DNA from: Bacillus sp. FJAT-44742
GTDB lineage: Bacteria; Bacillota; Bacilli; Bacillales; Marinococcaceae
Reading direction: 5' to 3'
NCBI RefSeq assembly: GCF_002797315.1
Contig: NZ_KZ454936.1
Location: forward strand, 3,171,645-3,235,644
Length of the DNA stretch: 64,000 nt
This document shows, piece after piece, positions 59,505 through 64,000 of this stretch. The notes below the pieces were generated by a model that did not search any database, was not told where the DNA came from, and was given only the letters and a program-made list of their open reading frames with translations. The translations under genes and the position numbers were made by a program. Each line of letters begins with the position of its first letter. Positions within the stretch are counted from its first letter, which is position 1.

Positions 59505-60698
59505 ATGGTAGAAGAAAAGGTGTATGGATTCTTTATTCCAAGTGTCAACTTAATGGGAGTAGGAGCAGTGAATGAAGCCGGGGAAAGAATCAAGAACCTC
59601 GGAATGAAAAAATCTCTCATTGTAACGGATGAAGGACTTTATAACATGGGTGTGGCAGACGATGTGGCCAACATCATTAAAGCCGCCGGTGTTGATGTTG
59701 AAATCTTCCCTGGTTCCGAACCAAATCCTACGGATCTCAATGTGGCAGCAGGTCTTGAGGTGTATGAGTCTTCAGGATGCGACTCGATCGTCTCTCTTGG
59801 CGGGGGAAGCTCTCACGACTGCGCGAAAGGCATCGGCCTTGTTGCTTCTAATGGAGGAAGAATTCACGATTATGAAGGTGTGGATCAATCCACTAACCCG
59901 CTCCCTCCTCTTGTAGCTATCAATACAACTTCTGGAACAGCCAGTGAAATGACCCGCTTCTGCATCATCACAGATACAGAGCGAAAAGTAAAAATGGCGA
60001 TCGTTGATAAACATACGACGCCAAAAATTTCGATAAATGATCCTATTTTAACAGTGAAAAAGCCGGCAGGACTTACTGCAGCTACAGGAATAGACGCCCT
60101 TACTCATGCGGTGGAGGCCTATGTTTCTACTGATGCTACTCCTATCACCGATGCATGCGCTCTGCAAACGATGCGTCTTGTCAGCAAGTACTTACGCGCC
60201 GCGGTAGCAAACGGCGAAGATATTGAAGCGAGAAACCAGATGTCATATGCTCAGTTCCTTGCTGGTATGGCCTTTAACAATGCATCCCTTGGCTATGTGC
60301 ACGCGATCGCCCACCAGTTCGGAGGCATTTATAACTTCCCTCATGGCGTGTGTAATGCGATCCTTCTTCCCCACGTCGAGCGCTTTAACTTAATGTCCAA
60401 GCCTGAGCGCTTTGCTGACATTGCCGAAGCTCTCGGTGAAAACATTGAAGGGCTGTCCAAGCGTGCTGCTGCAGAAAAAGCGATTGAAGCGATTGAAACG
60501 CTGTGTAAGGACGTAGGGATCCCAGATGGCTTCGCTGAAATGGGAGCCAAAGAAGAGGATATTGAAACCCTTGCCATCCACGCGATGAATGATGCATGCG
60601 CCTTAACCAATCCTCGAAAAGCCACCTTAGAAGATATAAAACAAATCGTGGCTGCTTCCTATAACAGAAAGCCGGCCGAAAAAGCGCAGACATTGTAA
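59505..60698 (+). CDS. Iron-containing (type III) alcohol dehydrogenase
   Basis: NAD-dependent alcohol oxidation to aldehyde. 397 residues with the NAD motif GGGSSHDCAKG and metal ligands Asp and His in GIDALTHAVEA and two His in VHAIAHQFGGIYNFPHG. Similar in layout to Bacillus methanol/1,3-propanediol-type dehydrogenases. GAGGAG lies 7 bp before the ATG. First gene after the sigma-54-type promoter; the next gene oxidises the aldehyde. Confidence 0.92.
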   Translation: MVEEKVYGFFIPSVNLMGVGAVNEAGERIKNLGMKKSLIVTDEGLYNMGVADDVANIIKAAGVDVEIFPGSEPNPTDLNVAAGLEVYESSGCDSIVSLGGGSSHDCAKGIGLVASNGGRIHDYEGVDQSTNPLPPLVAINTTSGTASEMTRFCIITDTERKVKMAIVDKHTTPKISINDPILTVKKPAGLTAATGIDALTHAVEAYVSTDATPITDACALQTMRLVSKYLRAAVANGEDIEARNQMSYAQFLAGMAFNNASLGYVHAIAHQFGGIYNFPHGVCNAILLPHVERFNLMSKPERFADIAEALGENIEGLSKRAAAEKAIEAIETLCKDVGIPDGFAEMGAKEEDIETLAIHAMNDACALTNPRKATLEDIKQIVAASYNRKPAEKAQTL

Positions 60699-60710
60699 AA
60701 CAAACAGGAC

Positions 60711-60743
60711 ACCCGGCGGTAGGAAGCTACAGGCCGGGTTTTC
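60711..60743 (+). terminator. Intercistronic hairpin after adh
   Basis: ACCCGGC and GCCGGGT with T4 following. Weak T-tract, so probably partial read-through and a lower level of the next gene. Confidence 0.5.
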
Positions 60744-60764
60744 TATAAAAAAGGAGGTCCACTT

Positions 60765-62285
60765 ATGATTTATTCAAAGCCAGGAGAAAAAGATGCCCTC
60801 GTATCCTTTAAAGCAAGATATGATAATTTCATTGGAGGCGAGTGGACACCCCCTGTAAATGGAAACTACTTTGATGTGTATACTCCAGTCACCGGGCAGA
60901 CCTTTTGCCAGGTCGCCCGTTCTACTTCTGAGGACATAGAGAAAGCGTTAGATGCAGCTCACAAAGCAAAGGAAAGCTGGGGAAAAACATCAGCAGGCGA
61001 ACGGTCTCTTCTTCTCCAGAGAATCGCTGACAGGATGGAAGAAAATCTTGAAAAGCTTGCGGTAGCTGAAACCTGGGACAATGGGAAAGCGGTGCGTGAA
61101 ACGTTAAACGCAGATTTGCCTTTAGCTGTTGACCATTTTCGTTATTTTGCCGGAGTCATTCGCGCTCAGGAAGGGTCCCTCAGCCAAATTAACAACGACA
61201 CAGTCGCTTACCATTTTCATGAGCCTCTCGGTGTGGTCGGGCAGATTATTCCCTGGAACTTCCCTCTCCTTATGGCAACATGGAAAGTGGCGCCTGCTTT
61301 GGCTGCCGGAAACTGCATTGTTTTAAAGCCGGCAGAACAGACCCCTGCTTCTCTTATGGTTATTCTTGAGCTTATTCAGGATCTTCTGCCTCCGGGAGTA
61401 TTAAATGTAGTAAATGGATTTGGCGTCGAAGCGGGAAAGCCTCTTGCTTCAAATAAAAGAATTAATAAAATCGCCTTTACCGGAGAAACAACCACGGGAC
61501 GATTGATCATGCAATATGCTTCAGCAAATATTATCCCTGTGACACTTGAGCTTGGGGGAAAATCCCCAAATATCTTCTTTGAAGACGTAATGGAAAAGGA
61601 TGATGCCTTTTTAAATAAAGCCATTGAAGGCATGGTTATGTTTGCGTTAAATCAGGGAGAAGTGTGTACTTGCCCTTCTCGCGCCTTAATTCATGAATCG
61701 ATATATGACGACTTTATGGAACGCGCGCTCAAGCGTGTAAAAGAAATACAGACAGGAAATCCACTTGATCCAAATACGATGATGGGTGCCCAGGCATCAA
61801 CAGAACAAGTGGAAAAGATTCTTTCTTATATAGATATTGGTAAACAAGAAGGAGCGACGCTCCTTACCGGCGGGGGAAGAAATGAATTGAACGGTGAGTT
61901 AAAGGATGGCTATTACATTCAGCCAACCATTTTTGAGGGAAATAACAGGATGCGTATTTTTCAGGAAGAAATTTTCGGACCTGTCTTATCTGTAACGACC
62001 TTTAAAGACGATCAGGAAGCCTTATCGATTGCAAATGATACCCTTTATGGGCTGGGGGCAGGTGTATGGACAAGAGATTTCCATACCTCTTACCGTTTTG
62101 GCAGAGAAATTGAGGCTGGCCGTGTATGGACGAACTGCTATCACGACTACCCTGCCCATGCAGCATTCGGCGGCTACAAAATGTCGGGAATCGGGAGGGA
62201 AAATCATTTGATGATGCTAAGCCACTACCAGCAAACGAAAAATTTACTCGTAAGCTATAGTAAAGACGCTCTTGGATTCTTTTAA
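60765..62285 (+). CDS. NAD-dependent aldehyde dehydrogenase (ExaC/AcoD-like)
   Basis: 506 residues. Catalytic Cys in [17 protein letters not shown] (the Cys-Thr-Cys form found in acetaldehyde-type enzymes), general base Glu in [13 protein letters not shown], and [20 protein letters not shown] for NAD. AAGGAGG lies 8 bp before the ATG. With the upstream dehydrogenase it makes an alcohol-to-acid pathway. Confidence 0.94.
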   Translation: MIYSKPGEKDALVSFKARYDNFIGGEWTPPVNGNYFDVYTPVTGQTFCQVARSTSEDIEKALDAAHKAKESWGKTSAGERSLLLQRIADRMEENLEKLAVAETWDNGKAVRETLNADLPLAVDHFRYFAGVIRAQEGSLSQINNDTVAYHFHEPLGVVGQIIPWNFPLLMATWKVAPALAAGNCIVLKPAEQTPASLMVILELIQDLLPPGVLNVVNGFGVEAGKPLASNKRINKIAFTGETTTGRLIMQYASANIIPVTLELGGKSPNIFFEDVMEKDDAFLNKAIEGMVMFALNQGEVCTCPSRALIHESIYDDFMERALKRVKEIQTGNPLDPNTMMGAQASTEQVEKILSYIDIGKQEGATLLTGGGRNELNGELKDGYYIQPTIFEGNNRMRIFQEEIFGPVLSVTTFKDDQEALSIANDTLYGLGAGVWTRDFHTSYRFGREIEAGRVWTNCYHDYPAHAAFGGYKMSGIGRENHLMMLSHYQQTKNLLVSYSKDALGFF

Positions 62286-62346
62286 CATGTACTAGTCACG
62301 CAATCCTTCTGTTTCGAAAAAACTATCTATATTCCGGGGTGATTCT

Positions 62347-63000
62347 ATGACGGAAGCATTGTATGATCAATCTTATTTTTCCCGAATTCTTGAGTTTTCA
62401 CAACTTTCACCAGAGTCCTTTCAAGCCTTTATCCAATTTGACCAAAGCGTCATGGAAAATGGTATTCTTTCCGTTAAGCTTAAAGAGTTAACAGCGGTGG
62501 CTGTTGCTCATACAACCGGATGCCCGTACTGCATTGAGGTTCATGTCGGAAACCTCAAAGAAGCCGGAGGCACCAAAGAGGAAATGAGCGAAGCGATTTT
62601 TGTAGCCACGGCTCTTAAAGCCGGCTCAGCCGCTGCTCACGGTGTAAATGCTCTTAATGCCTATGACGGAGAATCCGACGGCTCCCTTTACAAAAAAGAA
62701 TATTTTGCACGGATGAAAGAGTTTTCAGATTTGAGTGGAGAGAGCTTTGCTTCCTTTATTGATTTTGACCAAAAAGCCTTGAAGGAAGGGGCGCTTACTG
62801 TAAAAGAAAAAGAGCTGATTGCTGTGGCGGTCGCCCATACCACAGGATGCCCGTACTGCATTTAGGTTCACATTGAAGGTGCCAGAAAAGCCGGTGCAAT
62901 TAAAGAGGAAGTAGCAGAGGTGATCATGGTCGCTACCGCGTTAAAAGCGGGGTCAGCCCTGGCTCACGGAGTGAATGCTTTAAATTCTTTTGATTCGTAA
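62347..63000 (+). pseudogene. Tandem-duplicated AhpD/carboxymuconolactone-decarboxylase-like gene with an in-frame amber codon
   Basis: Two homologous copies of an AhpD-like domain. Copy 1 (about residues 10-110) has the redox/proton-relay motif AVAHTTGCPYCIEVHV. Copy 2 has AVAHTTGCPYCI followed by TAG (62863-62865) where copy 1 has GAG, and then continues in frame with VHIEGARKAGAIKEE and ALKAGSALAHGVNALNSF to a TAA at 63000. So a single G-to-T change cuts the second domain right after its CxxC motif. Copy 1 is complete and may still work as a 172-residue product. Third gene of the alcohol-oxidation unit. Confidence 0.9.
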
Positions 63001-63030
63001 CCAGCATAGTCACAATCACATATGGGACAC

Positions 63031-63085
63031 AGAGGACTGAGGCCAAGCAGAACGCAGCTGCTTTTCACTGCCGGTCCTCTTTTTC
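63031..63085 (+). terminator. Terminator of the alcohol-oxidation genes
   Basis: AGAGGAC pairs with GTCCTCT around an inner GCAG/CTGC stem, followed by T5CTTT, 30 bp after the TAA. Confidence 0.7.
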
Positions 63086-63263
63086 TTTGGGAGAGCGTCT
63101 CTTGGCTCCTTCCTTACAGTGATGATATCTGATTTAAGCAATAGGCCTACGTTCGGAAACTAACTCAAGCAGATGTTCAACACATCGAGCCTAGTTCAAG
63201 ATCAACCTGGTAACATTGCAATATATATTCAGTAGCCTCCCAAGGATTCATGCTTCCGTTGGT

Positions 63264-64000
63264 CTATCCAGAAGATGGAGTCCCTTTTTCATTTAATATA
63301 TAACGAATCTTTCTCATCGTAATGTCCAGCTGCCTGGCCGCTTCCCGTCGATTTCCATACGTCTGCTGAAGAGTTTTCTCTACAAATGACTGCCCGGTAA
63401 CCTGCTCAAGCTCCTTCACCTTATCTAATACCTCATCCAGAGGAGGCGGTTCCTCCTGATGCCATAAGGAAAGTACATGACTTGTCCATTCTTTAAGGTA
63501 GCGTTCAAACTCAGCAGTGGAGTGGCTGCTGCTTTCCTTCTTTTGAGGTATCTCCACAGCGGCACCGGCTTCCTTTTCTGCTGGAGATGCGTGAAAGGTA
63601 TGAGGCAGAAGAGAAACAGGAATCATTGTGGTCTCTTCGTCTGCAAGGGCAATTGCCCGGGAAATGACATTAGACAGCTCACGGATATTCCCGGGCCAGT
63701 GGTACTTCTTCATTCTCGACATGGCTTCGCTGCTGAATGTCATGTCAGGACGTTCGCTTTGACTGACTAAAAAAGCTGTGAGCTCATCAAGATCATCCAC
63801 CCGTTCACGTAGAGGAGGGATCGTAAGCTTGACTACATTCAGCCGGTAGAGAAGGTCTTCACGAAAGGCTTTTTCTTTGACTGCTTCCTGCAAATCCTGG
63901 TGACTTGCGGCCAGAATTCTTGCATTGGTTCGTTTTACTTTTTCACTTCCTACCGGGTAATACTCTCTTGCTTCAAGCACCCGAAGAAGTTTCACCTGAG
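63264..64000 (-). CDS. Sigma-54-dependent transcriptional activator (3' part)
   Basis: The frame is open at the window end. Visible: C-terminal part of the AAA+ domain (LLRVLEAREYYPVGSEK, ASHQDLQEAVKEKAFREDLLYRLNVV, sensor II YHWPGNIRELSNV) and a Fis-type HTH (NRREAARQLDITMRKIRYILNEKG) at the end. The GAFTGA loop and sensor domain lie outside the window. It is convergent with, and adjacent to, the alcohol-oxidation genes, whose promoter has sigma-54 elements, so it is the obvious candidate activator. Confidence 0.9.
   Translation of the reverse strand, partial: QVKLLRVLEAREYYPVGSEKVKRTNARILAASHQDLQEAVKEKAFREDLLYRLNVVKLTIPPLRERVDDLDELTAFLVSQSERPDMTFSSEAMSRMKKYHWPGNIRELSNVISRAIALADEETTMIPVSLLPHTFHASPAEKEAGAAVEIPQKKESSSHSTAEFERYLKEWTSHVLSLWHQEEPPPLDEVLDKVKELEQVTGQSFVEKTLQQTYGNRREAARQLDITMRKIRYILNEKGTPSSG

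Noticed and set aside
62863-62865. Pyrrolysine insertion at the in-frame TAG
   Set aside because: Copy 1 has GAG at the same place, the family does not need pyrrolysine, and Bacillaceae are not known to use it. A nonsense change is simpler.

Overview
The window comes from an endospore-forming, flagellated member of the Bacillaceae. Gene order follows the Bacillus subtilis chromosome closely: mntP (ywlD)-ywlE-rpiB-ywlG-glyA-upp-mnaA, the complete atp operon, a DUF1146 gene, murA, spoIID, spoIIQ, spoIIID, mbl, flhO-flhP and fabZ. Several traits suggest a haloalkaliphile, as inference only: a lysine eight residues after the essential arginine of the ATP synthase a subunit, an uronic-acid surface-polymer locus, a hyperacidic lipoprotein and acidic tails on surface proteins.

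Layout. (1) 1-5.3 kb: three secreted proteins anchored by cell-wall-binding repeat 2 (CWB2): an amidase, a PIG-L-type deacetylase and a subtilase. (2) 5.6-15.2 kb: a minus-strand surface-polysaccharide operon (acyltransferase, three glycosyltransferases, two UDP-sugar dehydrogenases, ABC exporter) read from a strong promoter at 15.3 kb. (3) 15.5-19.3 kb: an active NlpC/P60 endopeptidase behind a WalR-like box, facing a close paralogue that has lost all three catalytic residues. (4) 19.3-28.4 kb: small unknown genes, an extremely acidic lipoprotein, a frameshifted PAS-GGDEF-EAL gene, fabZ, flhP-flhO, mbl and a glycerophosphodiesterase. (5) 29.4-38.6 kb: spoIIID, a DnaQ-type exonuclease, a two-part sodium:solute symporter with a CBS/DUF294 regulator, two small membrane genes, spoIIQ and spoIID. 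(6) 38.8-59.2 kb: murA, the atp operon, a Vpr-like protease, mnaA, upp, glyA, ywlG, rpiB, a chemotaxis receptor, ywlE and mntP. (7) 59.3-64 kb: a sigma-54-type promoter before alcohol dehydrogenase, aldehyde dehydrogenase and a duplicated AhpD-like gene broken by an amber codon, followed by the 3' part of a sigma-54 activator.

The most striking feature is a dispersed repeat family between 16.9 and 54.0 kb. A 13-bp palindrome (GGTGCCTGGCACC or its complement) occurs 23 times exactly and 4 times in degenerate form, at 11 intergenic loci. Paired palindromes flank TGTAAT and GTTACA boxes at fixed distances. Palindrome-to-palindrome spacing falls into classes of 82-83, 93-95 and 106 bp, about one helical turn apart. 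Ten of the 11 loci lie 1-45 bp from the T-tract side of the rho-independent terminator of a minus-strand gene. No transposase, tRNA, rRNA or cas gene is visible in the window.
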